A stretch of DNA of 64,000 bases from Phymatolithon calcareum (Eukaryota; Rhodophyta; Florideophyceae; Hapalidiales), in NCBI GenBank assembly GCA_977006965.1, contig OZ345364.1, forward strand, positions 868,001-932,000, in the 5' to 3' direction. A program made the translations under genes and the position numbers. This document shows positions 42,574 to 54,512 of this stretch, in pieces. How positions within the stretch are numbered: position 1 is the stretch's first letter; the number at the start of each line of letters is the position of its first letter. The notes under the pieces were generated by a model, which had not been told where the DNA came from, ran no database searches, and saw nothing but the letters and a program-made list of their open reading frames with translations.

Positions 42574-43430
42574 CAGGGCCAGTGATCGGACCAATGCCAT
42601 TGCAAGCGATTTGAGAAAAAGATACAATACCCAACGCGGAGGGCGTCTCACACGGCGATGCAATGCGAATTCCAATACCGGTAGTCGTAGAAATCCTAAT
42701 TGCAATGATCTCGGGCGATGAATATCGTTTATTGGTCATGAAAAGCATAAAACACTACAACCGAAACAGCCACACATTCACAGCACGACAAAGCCCAACT
42801 ACAAGACACAAACACTCCCATTAGTACATAATGTATTATGCTGCGAGGTTGCTAAGGAGAAGCCAGCGTGGTGCAACCTGAGGGTTTCCCTTGCATCTGA
42901 TGTAATCGCATAAGTACCGGACTAGGGTATAAGCGCACATAGAACATGAAGCGTTATGCTGCCAGGTTGCAAATGAGCAGCCAGAAAGGTACATTATGAA
43001 AATGGTTTACCTTACATATGCTGTTATAACGTGGAATCGACAGTGACGTTGTAAGAAAATAGCCAGCACGGTATAATCAATGAAAGTATGCCTTACATGT
43101 ACTATTGCCGGGATGTCGACGATTCGTGATCAGCTGGCGCACGACTGCTACGTAGTTAGGTTACCTAAATTAGTGTAGCCACTTCAGCAATCGGTATTGA
43201 AATCACCAAAGATGGCGCAATGCAACTTGCAATGCTGCAGAATGACCCATCTTCGATTTTTATTGAGGATTGCAATTCATTGCAATGTCATTCCATTTTA
43301 ACCGAGCCCTGATCAGGGCTGGCATCCAATATATTGCAGTATATTGCTACTAAAGCGCTATTATAAGAGCCTGTCCTTATCGCGATATGTATTGCATAGA
43401 CCTTGACTCGTATTCGCGGCATTGTCGATG
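42574..43430 (+). mobile_element. Second hAT-type element end, split by another hAT
   Basis: CAGGGC at 42574-42579 continues after the nested insertion as TGGCATCCAATATATTGCAG from 43320. The following ~110 bp match the reverse complement of the MITE at 38069-38334 (same end sequence, TTGACTCG.ATTCGC at about 43402). The far end was not found, so the element may be longer or deleted. Confidence 0.6.
42580..43311. mobile_element. 732-bp non-autonomous hAT inside a hAT terminus
   Basis: The 8-bp TSD atcagggc flanks it (42572-42579 and 43312-43319). Left end CAGTGATCGGACCAATG and right end (reverse complement) CAGGGCTCGGTTAAAATG are partly matching terminal repeats. Both subterminal regions carry GCAATGC/TTGCAAT motifs. 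There is no transposase ORF. The target was the first six bases of another element's terminal repeat. Confidence 0.7.
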
Positions 43431-44429
43431 ACGCTCGATTCGGTTCATCGTACCATTTCGCAGTGCTGTTTTCGTCTTACCAATCGAGCGATGCTGCGCA
43501 ATATCAAATCACTCAACCGTATAATGCACAATGCATTGGAACGTCTATCGCAGTCGAAACGACCCTTCCGCCGCTCCCACAGCGCTTTTATTCGCCACTT
43601 ACGATCAGTGATTTGCACATACATTTTAATTCCGATAATAAGGAAAAATTTAATCCCGAATCCATTCGTAAAAAATGGTCCAGCCGTACCCCTCAATTTG
43701 ATGGTTTTTGGGATGATATCCGAGGGGTATCACTGAAGAACCTTCTATAACCAACGTTGGAAACACGGAAAGTGACAAGAACTTAGAAAATTCGGAGCTT
43801 AAAGCCGAAGAACTCTCCTGATGTAGCCGAGTCCCTAGCTTCGAAAGAGCTCATCCCGGCTTGTAAACATGAGCTTGACGTTTTTAATCTCAAAACGTAA
43901 ATAGCGATCAATTCTGGAAGCGGGTAAATTATGTTTCCAAACGAGATGAAACACGAATGGATGAGAAAATTAGAGTGTGAAACAAAAACGGAGATATTGA
44001 GCATGCACTAGAGTGCTTCGTTCGTAAGAACGATGTCTACGTCAGCAAAGTCGCCAACAGGCCCTGTCTTGACATCCGTATTCTGAGCCAGAGATTACCG
44101 GACGTCTCTTATCCCTTCCTAAGATTCATGATATCATCAATGAGGTGGTGTCCCTGCGTCGCCCTTAAGTGCTGTACACCACGATCGATATAAGTTCGCA
44201 TTCGAAAAGCGAAGCAGAGCTGGACTGATTTCATATGAAAGGGAAAGCACTTCCGCTTCACCTGCAAGCCTTTGAAATTAAAACAATGGAGTCAAAATTC
44301 CAAATGGTCATGGAAAAGTATTGGCAGACATGTCCATTAAGATTTGGTACATTGATTTCTTAAAAAAACAGGGAACAACATATTTAATGTGCCAAAGAAG
44401 TGATTAACCGATTAACCGAGTGAAACCTC
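43431..44429. other. Unassigned
   Basis: An open frame of 115 codons (43403-43750, +) overlaps the hAT end and has no recognised domain. The remainder to 44430 shows only broken frames, possibly the decayed 5' part of the Ty3 remnant that follows. Confidence 0.3.
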
Positions 44430-46030
44430 CGGATCAGGTTGGAGAAATCAAGATTCTGGGAGAAGATGATTCGCATGCTCGGAGTTTTGATATCTGGAGC
44501 TGGATTACAAATCTATGCATCCAAAATTGCACGCATTCTAGCCTTTCCCAAGCCAAAAAACTGTGAAAAAGCTGTTGTCGTCTCTCGGCGAACCCATTTT
44601 TTATCGTCAGTTCATCAAAATAATTTCAAGTGCTTCTGCCCCGATTGACTTAATACGAAAGCACAGGGGAGAACTATGATAGACAGAATGGATGGAGGAG
44701 GAGATCGAGAAATTGTGTCAGGACATTGCTCGTGATGTCATAATGACGCACTCGGACCGTTTACCTGAAGAAATAATCGACACTGACGCATGTTACTTCG
44801 ATCAGGGCGCATGGATTACTCAAGAATACGATAACGGCGAGTTGAAGACTTTTCATTTCGGCTCTCGCCTTTTTCAACAAGTCGGTGAGAAAATACTCTG
44901 CCGCTAAGAAAGAACAATTGGCAATCGTGTGGGATATCGGAAATGTAAAACGTGTACCAGAGGGCAGAAATGTACTGCTCACACAGACAACAAGGCTCTC
45001 ACGTACGCTTCCGCGCAGAAGAACTTGAAACACACGAGAGAAAGATGGTTCAGTACATTAATGGCGCATGATTTTGAAATTGTGCATGTACGTCAGTCGA
45101 AAACGTGGTAGCGTAAGGATTGAACAGACATATGGAAGTTGTGAGCTTTCAAAATATAACTCTGGATCACCTCGTCTCCGACAAATCGCCCCCACTGAAC
45201 GACACCCACAAGATGGAGATTCTATACAAGGCTCATAACTTTGGACTCTTCGGCGAGCACAAGGTATTCCAAACGCTATGGAAAGACGGATGCTTGTGGC
45301 CTAAGATCCGAGCTGATATCAAAGACGTGATTTGTCGTTCTGCTCCATGATTAAGGTTCAATTTTCTTCGTAGAGGATATCATCCTCTCAAGACTGTCAC
45401 TGCACACATTCCTTGGGACCACATCGCCATAGATCTTGAATATCCTCTCTCTGTGAGCGATACTGGTATGTAGACACTGTTGGTCGTATTTGATATCATG
45501 ACGCTGTTCACCATCGTTTCGATGCCTTTCTGCCAAGAAGATGGTTGAAATTGGAAGAGAATTGCGGTTCATATTTTCGATTCTTAGTGGGCCTAAAACC
45601 TGCAGTCGGACAATGCCACCGAATTTTTGAACCAAATGACGGACGAGCAGACGAAGCTTAACGTGACTAACCCACCGTACAATCTAAGCAGACATCCTCA
45701 TCGCAAAAGAGACAGTGAGCGCACCATTGCTACAATCGAAAATGTTTTGAAGAAGGAAGTTGAAAGCACAATGCATGATTGGCAGGACTATGTTTCGCTT
45801 GTTCAATTATCTTTTGACGTCAAGACTTCGGCACTGACTGGCGCAACTACGTTTTCACTATTGTTGGGGAAGAGTTTGAATACTTTTGAGAAATATGGAC
45901 GGACCAAGAAGGCCATGTCAAGAAGCATCGTACCGTGCTTATCCTGAGCTCAGAAATTGGGAGCACACGAAACCTATATTGTGTCGTGTACAGTGCTGAG
46001 CCTAATCGAGCGTTGCTATTTCTTGAAACC
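44430..46030 (+). pseudogene. Decayed Ty3-type pol (RT end, RNase H, integrase)
   Basis: Fragments in order: RT end (YASKIARILAFPKPKN, 44515), RNase H (IIDTDACYFDQGAW near 44780, AHTDNKALTYA near 44975, FEIVHVRQSK), an integrase zinc-binding region (KAHNFGLFGEHKVFQTLW near 45235), then integrase-core fragments to about 45950 (ERTIATIENVL, SALTGATTFSLLLGK). Many stops and frame changes; LTRs were not found. It is a fossil, distinct from and older than the element at 50655-57108. Confidence 0.75.
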
Positions 46031-47890
46031 TTAATAAGCACACTCAGGAAATAATTTCCCGGAAACGGTACTATTCCAGAGTACGTTAAAAATGGGTAAA
46101 GGATAGTATTTAAGGCAGAGAAGCGTCCCCTTGTACCATAAACTGGGAAGAATCCGTTTGAACTCGGCCTTCCAGATTACTACCACATCACTCCGTCAAT
46201 GTTTTTGAGGTTGGAAAGGTTTTCTCTGAAACGTGATTTAAGTCTTTCATTCAGTCATTCATTTTTTCTTTTCCCATAATGTCTATGTGACGGGATTGAA
46301 AATAATTAAATTTTTTGAAAGGAATTCTACTCACTCCTAGGCTCATTAAACGCATCAATCCCATGGATGTGTTCAACATTCATGATGAGCACTCGCGGTC
46401 GTTTTCCTGACTTGACAGGCTCTGCAGTTTCTTTGCACAGAAAAATTAGTCATCATGCCATCTGCAGTCTTCCTTTTCTTCTTCGTGAGAGTAAAGTGGG
46501 CTCTGGCCCCTCTCCCGGATGCAAGTTTACGTTTTGGACTGCCAGTACGTTGACGAGTATTGCCTGAGTGAAATGAATTTTCGATGAACTGTTACGCCAG
46601 AGATTCAAAACACCTTCGCTCCGCCATGTGATCTTGAGATCCTTGATGGGCACCAGAAAAATCCAGCTATCAACGACTCAAATCGCCGGAAGAGATGTGT
46701 TTGCACGAAATGACCAGTCTAGGATGCAGATTTTCTTCTCCATATCTGAACTCTCTTGACAGCATATATTACATTTTTAGATTTGAGCACAGACTGAATA
46801 GTATGTCTCGTATACTTCACGCTGAGGGACTGAAAGCGCAGAAGGTTAAGCGCCATCTGGCGGAGAACGGACGGCGATGTCGTCGGTGCGGGGCTCCGCC
46901 TACGAACGGGCGCTAACGCGTGAACCGAAAGATGAGCTTGATCTTGTACAGGACACGACAGGCTTGGTTTCGAACGATGAGTAGAGCTTAAAACAGGGAC
47001 AGTAGCTTAGGATAGCGATTTGGAAACGGACGGGACCTGGAAATCAAAACAGTAAACGTCTTCCAGAGTTCCAGTCAGTCGTCGGACTGTGGACTTGTTC
47101 TCCCCTGGCTCGCGACGCCAGGTACGGAAACTCGCCTTGTGATATAGTCGAACGTATATTCTTCACCGATTAGTGGATGGGTTGAGTGAACAGGGGGTTT
47201 ACCTTGACTAAACAGAATGGCAGACTGTTAGAAGCTGCGTTTATCATTACACACATGAAAATAGTCTTTTATTTCGAGTGCATGATAATCCTTGATTTGC
47301 AGCTTGCATTCGATACTTGGTTGCCCCGCGACTTGCGTTTCGGCTGATATCGATCCCTCATTGTACTGCAACCTTGGAATAAAAATTGCAGTAGAAATGC
47401 CTAGAGCGTTAGTTATCTATTGATATAATTTTTGTTGACTAAACAAGCCAGAAGCTTATATTGCCCACGCAAAAACTGCCAAGGAGAGAGAGTTTTAGAA
47501 CTGCCGAGTGGCTCATAGTTTCATGATCTTCTGATTAAAAGTTCAAATTTTGAGTGACACGTGGCCACTTAAATCGGATCAAAAATTCATAGGATCTGAT
47601 TGAGTGCACGCAGCGATTACGAAGATCGCCACCGGTCCATGGATGCTCACCCTCCCGCGGCTCACAATGACATCTAAATGCTCCTGCAGAGATTCATTCT
47701 AAAGAGGTCTACGTCCTGTAACGAATTCTGGCCTTCAGGCAATGCTTTCTATCTAAAATGGTCCGCAAGCCGGTTTCCCGAATCACTTGTGGTGCACAAG
47801 TTGTAGAAAGGCTGCCACTGAGTTTTCAATATCGGCATCGGAAGCTTCTAAGGGCGAGAAAAAATAGGGATCGCTGATACGTCGCCGACG
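46031..47890. other. Gene-poor interval
   Basis: No frame with recognisable domain. Short frames at 46367-46567 and 46695-46916 are unsupported. No repeat of a family seen elsewhere was noticed. Confidence 0.4.
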
Positions 47891-47893
47891 ATT

Positions 47894-48337
47894 TTGGAAG
47901 ACATGGCATCTTCTCTAAACAGAATCAAGGCGCGTCGTACAACCCGGGAATCTACGAACCGAGCGGAACGTCGCGTCTGTAGTTTATGTCTTGTCTCGTG
48001 GAAAAATAGTTCCATCCCTAAGGAAGAGTCAAGTTATAGAGCCATCGAGCATTTTCGAAAAATGCTGGTTAATTTGCCTTGCGGGCGAGAGGTGGGGACT
48101 GTAAAGCTCAAGTTCAGAACCGCAAAAGTTGTCCTGTGGTCAGACTGGAGATGTAACAAAAAAATCTCTTGTCTAGTGCCACTTCTATCCTCGGGAAAAC
48201 CTTCAAGATGCAGTTGTGCGCATGTAGTGAAACTATGCTCCGACAGCAGTAAATGCAGCCAAAATAGATGTGCAAATAGACCTGGCGGTGAGTCTGCTGC
48301 GAGAGATCAGAAGAAATTTCTCCAGCAACAAATATAG
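47894..48337 (+). CDS. Hypothetical Cys-rich protein, 147 aa
   Basis: An ATG-started open frame of 147 codons. The N-terminal half is basic (RIKARRTTRESTNRAERR). The C-terminal part carries clustered cysteines (CSCAHVVKLCSDSSKCSQNRC). No signal peptide, no known zinc-finger spacing recognised, and no paralogue in the window. It might be a real small gene or a chance frame. Confidence 0.3.
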   Translation: MEDMASSLNRIKARRTTRESTNRAERRVCSLCLVSWKNSSIPKEESSYRAIEHFRKMLVNLPCGREVGTVKLKFRTAKVVLWSDWRCNKKISCLVPLLSSGKPSRCSCAHVVKLCSDSSKCSQNRCANRPGGESAARDQKKFLQQQI

Positions 48338-48739
48338 AAGGGTTCCGATATTAGCTCTTTTCCATCCGGCGGAGCTTTGGCTCCTGGATTAGGATGATCC
48401 TGAAGAAGCACAAAGTTCTGCAGAAACCAAATATGATAGTTCAAGGGCAAGAAAAAAAGTCATTCATATCTCTACCGGAACCCAATAGACTATCACGTTT
48501 TGTAAGAGAACTTCTCTCTCTCTCTAGCATTACAAGAAAATCATAAAGCTGTGACACCCGTTTGGAGATACATTTCCTATATTTTTGAAAAAACGTGATG
48601 CGGACAACTCTCACCTGATATAGCTCTTCGACTAATGCAAATAGTCTGCCTGAGAGCAACAGGGGTTATTACGACAGAAAACCAATGTATTCTTGAAGTC
48701 TGCGCAGAATGCATATGTCCAGTTTGACGAGCAGTTAGA

Positions 48740-49740
48740 CGCTGTAACCTTCGAAGATGGTCTTTTTTCCACTGGCAAAGAAATTTTGAGCCGGCACGGC
48801 GACGGACAAAGCCACCTCTTCCATCTCCTCCACGACGTCCTCGTTTTCGACCTGTAAAGCCACCACGGGAACCTCCAAATCCACCGAGACCGCCTTCGAA
48901 ACCACGATCAGAACTGTAGCCACCGGTGCATTTCCGTCCACAGATACCACCACAGCGTCCAAGACGACGGCTAGCACCACCAGGGCCACCACAAAATCAG
49001 CCGCGGCCGCCGCCAAAGCCACCACCACCAAAGCAGCGAACGCCGAAGTCTCGGACACCCAAACCACCATCGCGTCCAAAACAACAATCACCACGTCCCA
49101 CGCAGGCTCCACGACCGGCACTCGACTTAAGTACAGCAAGGTTTACTCTATTATGTCGTCCTCTCTGATCGGAAGCGTTCATTTCGAGCCCCTTATTCGT
49201 TTCAGCGACAGTTTACAATGCAGCAAACTCAAAACCATGAATACGCTCAAGGTTTTTGCGATCACGGGGAAGATATGCATCTGTGATATTTACCAAAATT
49301 TAAACATATTGTCATGATCATCCGCTACAAATCTGAGAGAAAGATTGCGGGCGAACTTACGAAGCTCATCTGTCAGCCCAGTCGCTCCTGATAGGGCTTG
49401 GCTTCATGAGGTGCACAAGGAGTTTCCGGGGCGGGGCGCTTCAGACCTTTAGTCTTCTCGCCGCTTCCGGCTCTTCCTCTTTGGAGCTCGAGTCATCAAC
49501 TGGGGCCTTGACTGACTTTGGAGGTGCGTGTTCGGTCTTTACAATGTCAGTATTTAAGTCCTCTTCGCTCTGCGAGCTGGAGCCACTGTCAGAATCACTC
49601 TTTTGTTCGTCATATTCGTTTCTGGTCTTCTTTGGACCTGTGCGGCGGCAGCTGCGGGCTTCATCTTTTCATCGTCCGAGCTGTCCGAATCGTTAGAGCT
49701 GCCCGCATCATTTAGAAAGGACTCCTTGGGGACCGCTTTG
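48740..49740 (-). pseudogene. RRM/RGG nucleolin-like protein, decayed
   Basis: On the minus strand the order is: an acidic serine-rich segment (SSNDSDSSDDEKMKP, 49720-49650; DSDSGSSSQSEEDLN after a frame change), RRM-like fragments (LTDELRKFA near 49350; AYLPRDRKNLERIHGFEFA near 49230), and a Gly/Arg-rich tail (FGGGGFGGGRG, GGFGGSRGGFTG, 49000-48800). This layout fits nucleolin/NSR1-type rRNA-processing proteins. A frame change near 49640, an in-frame TGA in the RGG region near 48997 and missing RRM strands argue for a pseudogene. A GTAAGT near 49352 and a CACAG near 49274 suggest an ancestral intron. Confidence 0.55.
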
Positions 49741-50374
49741 AAAAAGTAAAGAAAATAAATTTTCAAGCGAAGAAGCTGTCGTGCAATGGTGTGTTGATAT
49801 GGCAACAGATTAAAACAGTCTGATGGAATGAAGTAAATTGATGATGATTCTCCTCGTCAAACTCATCGCTACCAAACTCCTAAAGTGTAGGCTCGCTAAA
49901 CGATCTATCATACTCTATGGTACTCAGTCTACAAAGAATAAGCCAAGACTCAACTCGTGTGCTCAAGTCCGTCTCGAGTCGAAGCACCTGGAGATCTGCG
50001 TGTACTCATCGAACGGTAAACCTTCGACTAAAAACTGAACGAACGCCCCCTGATAGAGTGCGGACGACATAGTTCCTTGTTCACTTCTTTGCACGCTAAA
50101 TGTGATTCACCTGAGGTAGCCGGAGAACATGTCTTTGGTCATCCCAGTTTTCGAAAGTGCCATCAAGCTCTTCATCCGATGCTTTGTCCGAAGAACCTTG
50201 CGGGCGGAGGCGAGAGTGCCCGGAATAGGGCACTCACAGGTTCTCAAGACTGTATGAGGGTGTTTTGGTCCTTCTGCCGAGATTGTGGTTGATATGAGAA
50301 CTAAGAACTAGGCGTTCGGCGAATAAGATGTTCGACCACTAGTACTGTAAGCCGGATTTTCGTGGTACAGATGT
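49741..50374. other. No gene recognised
   Basis: Short frames only (for example 49838-50038, +), none with a domain or paralogue. Confidence 0.35.
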
Positions 50375-50654
50375 TTACCGGCTGGAACTCGATACAAGCA
50401 TTCGAGACGAAGAACCACTTTCGTCAGCCTTTCCTGCGTTGACATTAACTATCTTGACAGTCTTAATCATAATCTTCTCGATAGGTTTCTGAACAAGGAC
50501 CCATCTCGCGCGCAGTGTCGTTCTCGCACGACTCTTGATTTCATGAACGAGTACCTCTTGAATTGTGCCGTTCACCTTTTTTGACTTGGAAAACACTCTA
50601 TATAGTTCGTGGCACTGTGATAGACTCGTCACCGATTTTGCTTTGGAGTGTACG

Positions 50655-51025
50655 TGCTGCGCCGTGCTTTTTCGTTAATGCACAGCCGCCATCACTACGT
50701 ATCCCAGACAAGGCATCGGCGTATTGCGCGCCGTGCAATCTATGATTTGATGTTTTGTAATTTCCCACGCGTTTGACTCTGGCGTACATAGCGAGACCCC
50801 AAAATTGGGCAAAAGCGGTCTCAGATGTACGCTGACGAAATGTACGTTAGCTGGTATATTTTGTCGGTTTCGGAAGCCCATTTCAAAATTGTTTTCCCGC
50901 GTTCCCGTACAGTAGCTTTCGCCGTGACAGCGGCAAAAAGACTACTTAACCCATGTTTTGTCCTGAAGTAAATGGAAGAAGAGATCTCCTTCATCTATGA
51001 TTTTCTCACCTTGTGCTGAGCAAAA
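50655..51025 (+). repeat. 5' LTR
   Basis: The start TGCTGCGCC is fixed by the TSD and by the polypurine tract before the 3' copy. The end lies in GAGCAAAA, shared by both LTRs. It does not finish in the usual CA, so the last bases are uncertain. Confidence 0.8.
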
Positions 51026-51232
51026 GTGATCACTTGCTTTCCCAAGATAGCTGCCGTTTCCGGCAACACTATCTCCACAATCCATGCTACTATGGCGTCC
51101 GGGAATAACAATTCGCAAGCCGGGCAGCCTTTGATCACACCAGTAAGTCATCCTGTCCTGCGAAACATCGGACAGAAAAACATACACAACTTTCGCAAAG
51201 ACCACGAGCGCTAATTGTAGACCATCAATGAT

Positions 51233-52206
51233 ATGGTGGCGGGAGGGGCAACTATTCAGCCCGCACCGATAAAATCGTCCATCGACACTGATCTACTGCT
51301 ATCGCTCATTGAGCTTAAAGAATTTGGTAGCAATGTTGATACAATGGACACTCTTACGGACGAGAAGCTCCAAGCTTGGTTGGAAGAGCGCCAAGGCGAC
51401 GAATTGCAGTCACTCACCCTAGAGCAGCTCTCCTCCGCCGTCAAGGCAGCCGTACGCATCAATGTCAGCGAAGTCGATTCTAAACTCCGAATTATTCGCC
51501 TTTTTGCAGACTACCGCACTTTTCCTCGTTCGAGAAAGATGAACAAGATAATTGACAGCAATCCAAAGGTGGGCACAGGGCACATATGCGACCTCCTTAA
51601 GGCCGAAATTCTCAAAACCAAAATTGAAAATGCACTGGAAATGGAGCAGAAAGCAATTCGCAAAGACTGGAAGCCTTTCTACAAGTACGTCATCGAGCAA
51701 GCTGTTGCTTTGGTGTCTTTCATACCTATCAGTACTACTCTTACCAGTCATCGTCGCGCTTCTGCCATGTCCAAGCCATGATCAGAGCTTTCTCGCGGTG
51801 CACCTTCCCTCAAGCCTAAGTCTTTTCAATCGAGATCGGCTCTTCCTGCATGCTGTACGTCGGATTCTCTGGCAAAAAAGGCAAGACCGGCAAGGACGAC
51901 GTGAACGGAAAAGAACTTCCACAATGTCTCAACTTGGAAGTTTGTGACGAAAAACACTGCGTGCGTGACTGTCCGAAGAATACGCCCGAACGTGCCAAAG
52001 ATCTTCTAAAAGTCTTTTATGATTCACACAAAGCCGCTCGGGAAATCCCGATAGTACAGAAGCCCGCTATCAGACAGCCGAAGCTCGCTATCAGACACCT
52101 CTCAGCTCGAAAGGGTTTACGGGTTTCTCGTGTTGAACTTATTCCTGAAGGCCGAATTTCCGCCTATCCCCTAGACAAAATTCCTGTTACCGTGATTTTG
52201 GATTAA
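51233..52206 (+). pseudogene. Ty3 gag-like region and zinc knuckle
   Basis: The frame 51233-51781 (182 codons) encodes an alpha-helical Gag-like segment (LLSLIELKEFGSNVDTMDTL, KMNKIIDSNPKVGTGHICDLL). A frameshift leads to 51850-52206 with a C/H cluster (QCLNLEVCDEKHCVRDCP), a nucleocapsid-type knuckle. The next part is the protease. In that motif the codon between Asp and Gly-Ala is TAA (52204-52206), where DSGA or DTGA is expected. Confidence 0.65.
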
Positions 52207-52680
52207 GGTGCCGATGTATCAGCACTATCCATTAAGCATCTCGATATGTGTGCTGAAGCAGGATTTTTTGTCCCGGTGCTTCACCTGAAAGAACCAGTCT
52301 CGCTGGACCTAGCCGTCCAAGGCCGTGATGATGCAACTCAGCATGTCATTTTCTCTTAACAAAAAGTTCGAATTTCTACCACGATTCAGACACACTGGTC
52401 CACTGTGGATGCGCAACGTGGAGTATCTGGTGTTTGATGAGGACATGTCCGAAGTCCTCATCTCGAGGCTTTTGTTAAACAGTATCAGTTTCAACTTCGA
52501 TGACAATCTCAACTCTGTCCAGTATACATTCCATGACGCCGATTTCTCTCACATAGGCTATTCACCGGCAATATTCTCACCAGAACGTGATCCCGCTCCT
52601 ATCACACCCGCCTGTCTGTCTCACCTCTTACTATCAACAGGCACATCTCTGGCTCTGTCTCCCGTGGATTTGATTACACC

Positions 52681-54060
52681 GTGCCATCACCTCAATTTTT
52701 CGGCGATACTCCTGATGACACAGCCGACGAGGGCTCTCATTTCCTTGAAGGTATAAGTGACGATACTAAAGTGGTTCAAGACCTGGACAAAATGCTCGTA
52801 GATGTAGGGGCGAACGATCTACATCAGCATCTCCATGAGCGCTGCAAAGCCATGGTATTGATTTTTTCGGATATTTTCCGGTGGCCTATGGGCACAGACG
52901 CACCTGCTGAAGTTCTACCCCTGCATATCACTCTCAGGGAGGACTATAATCCTGTCAGAGCTCGACTTCGCAGATAGTCTCCTCCCCAGCGTGCGTTTTT
53001 GCGAAACAAAGTCGATGAGCTGCTATCCCTGGGTCTCATTTACCTAACCACAACAGTCGCTGGACATCTGCCCCTCTCAATGTCCTTAAGCATGGACTAG
53101 AGCAATTTCGTTTTACGCTTGACCTTCGCGCTGTTAAGACTCCCGTTATATAGCCGCTCCCGAACCTTCAGGTCGAACTCACTGACCTCGCCGGAGTGAT
53201 CTGCTATTCGTCAATGGATCTTTGCAGTGGATACTGGTAATTTCCGCTGAGTCAGTCCTCACTGGAAATCCTGAGTTTTATTTATCCCGACGGTGTTTAC
53301 AGCCTCACGCGTATTCAGCACGGCCAAGTCGATGCCATTGCATACATTCAAAGCACTATGCAAAACATCTGCACATCAATCCGCGATTCCATTTTGCAAC
53401 GGATTGAGGACATCTTCGTGCATGAGAAAGCAGCAGAGCAGCTTTTGGATGTTTTGGAAATTTTTATCTTCCTATGCCACGAAACTAGTATCAAACTTCA
53501 CTTGAAAAAGTGCAAGCTGTTCATGACGCAAGTCAAATGGTGCGGACGGCTGATCGACAAGACAGGCGTACAACCAGACCTGAAATGTCAAAGCCATACT
53601 CCGGTGCGGACCTCCAGCAATTCGTTTGCGCAGCAAATTTGATGCCCTGTGCCATCCCTACATTTAATGAACTCATTTCTCCGCTCACGTCTCTCTTGCA
53701 GGAGATATACGCTTGCGCTGGCAAGTGAACCAGGCGAGCAGTTGCTCCTCCGAATTTTGGACTGATATCCATTCTGAAGCATTCGCTTCTGTGAAGATTG
53801 CACTACATAATGCAGCAACTCTCGCCTATCCAGACCCTGCTAAGATTCTCTGTCTTTTTACGGATGCTTCCGATGAGCAATGGGGTAGCGTCCTTACACA
53901 AATATCGACCGAAGCGAAGGATCTACCGTTTCACGAACAAAACCACTTCCCTCATGCCTTCATCTCGGGATCCTTCAAGGGAAGCTCTGCGAGATGGTCC
54001 ACACCGGAGAAAGAAGCGTTTGCAGTTGTAGAGACCGCCTCCGGTTTGGACAATATGTAG
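52681..54060 (+). pseudogene. Ty3 reverse transcriptase and RNase H fragments
   Basis: Fragments include YNPVRARLRR (52950), FLRNKVDELLSLGLIY (52995), thumb-like residues near 53380-53560, and RNase H with CLFTDASDEQWGSVL (53850) and STPEKEAFAVVE (54000). Several stops and frame changes interrupt them. The RT catalytic region is poorly preserved. Confidence 0.65.
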
Positions 54061-54069
54061 CTTCGCCGA

Positions 54070-54498
54070 GAAGGTTTTTGGCTCTATACGGATCCCAAAA
54101 ATCTTACCTACATATTCGACCCGGTCGCTTCGGATGCAAGCATGCCAAAGAATGTTGTGAACAAAATCGAGCTCTGACCGCATTTAACTATAACATCATT
54201 CATATTCCAGGGGATGAAAATGTTTGGGACGATCTTCTATCCAGATGGGGTGCACCTAGCGCCAGTAATTCGCTTCCGAGGCTCGCTTTCTCTTCTTGGC
54301 TCCAGAATCTCCTGAACTTAACCCCGATTTTGTATGGCCTTCGATTTCTGACCTCCACAAAGCACAAGATGATTCGCAAAGGGGCCCCAAAAACCTCAAC
54401 GATTCACTTCCCGTTCCGATCAACGAAACAGGATTGGACGTGAACAGAGAAAACACTGTCTAAATCCCAGAGGAGGCGACCGAATTGCAGCTGCTCAT
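54070..54498 (+). pseudogene. Ty3 RNase H end and connection to integrase
   Basis: FNYNIIHIPGDENVWDDLLSRW near 54185-54246 is the conserved end of the Ty3-type RNase H domain. The following stretch leads to the integrase zinc-binding domain, which is cut at 54512 by the LINE-tailed insertion. Confidence 0.65.
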
Positions 54499-54512
54499 CT
54501 GCATTATTGGGC

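Noticed and set aside
47609-47620. gcagcgat as the far TSD of the hAT starting at 42574
   Set aside because: The 8-mer occurs, but it is not preceded by a CCCTG or CCCTA terminus, so it is likely chance.
48735-49139. 134-codon valine/alanine-rich minus frame
   Set aside because: The alternative minus frame has Gly/Arg-rich RGG motifs fitting the upstream RRM and acidic segments. The Val/Ala frame is its frame-shifted shadow.
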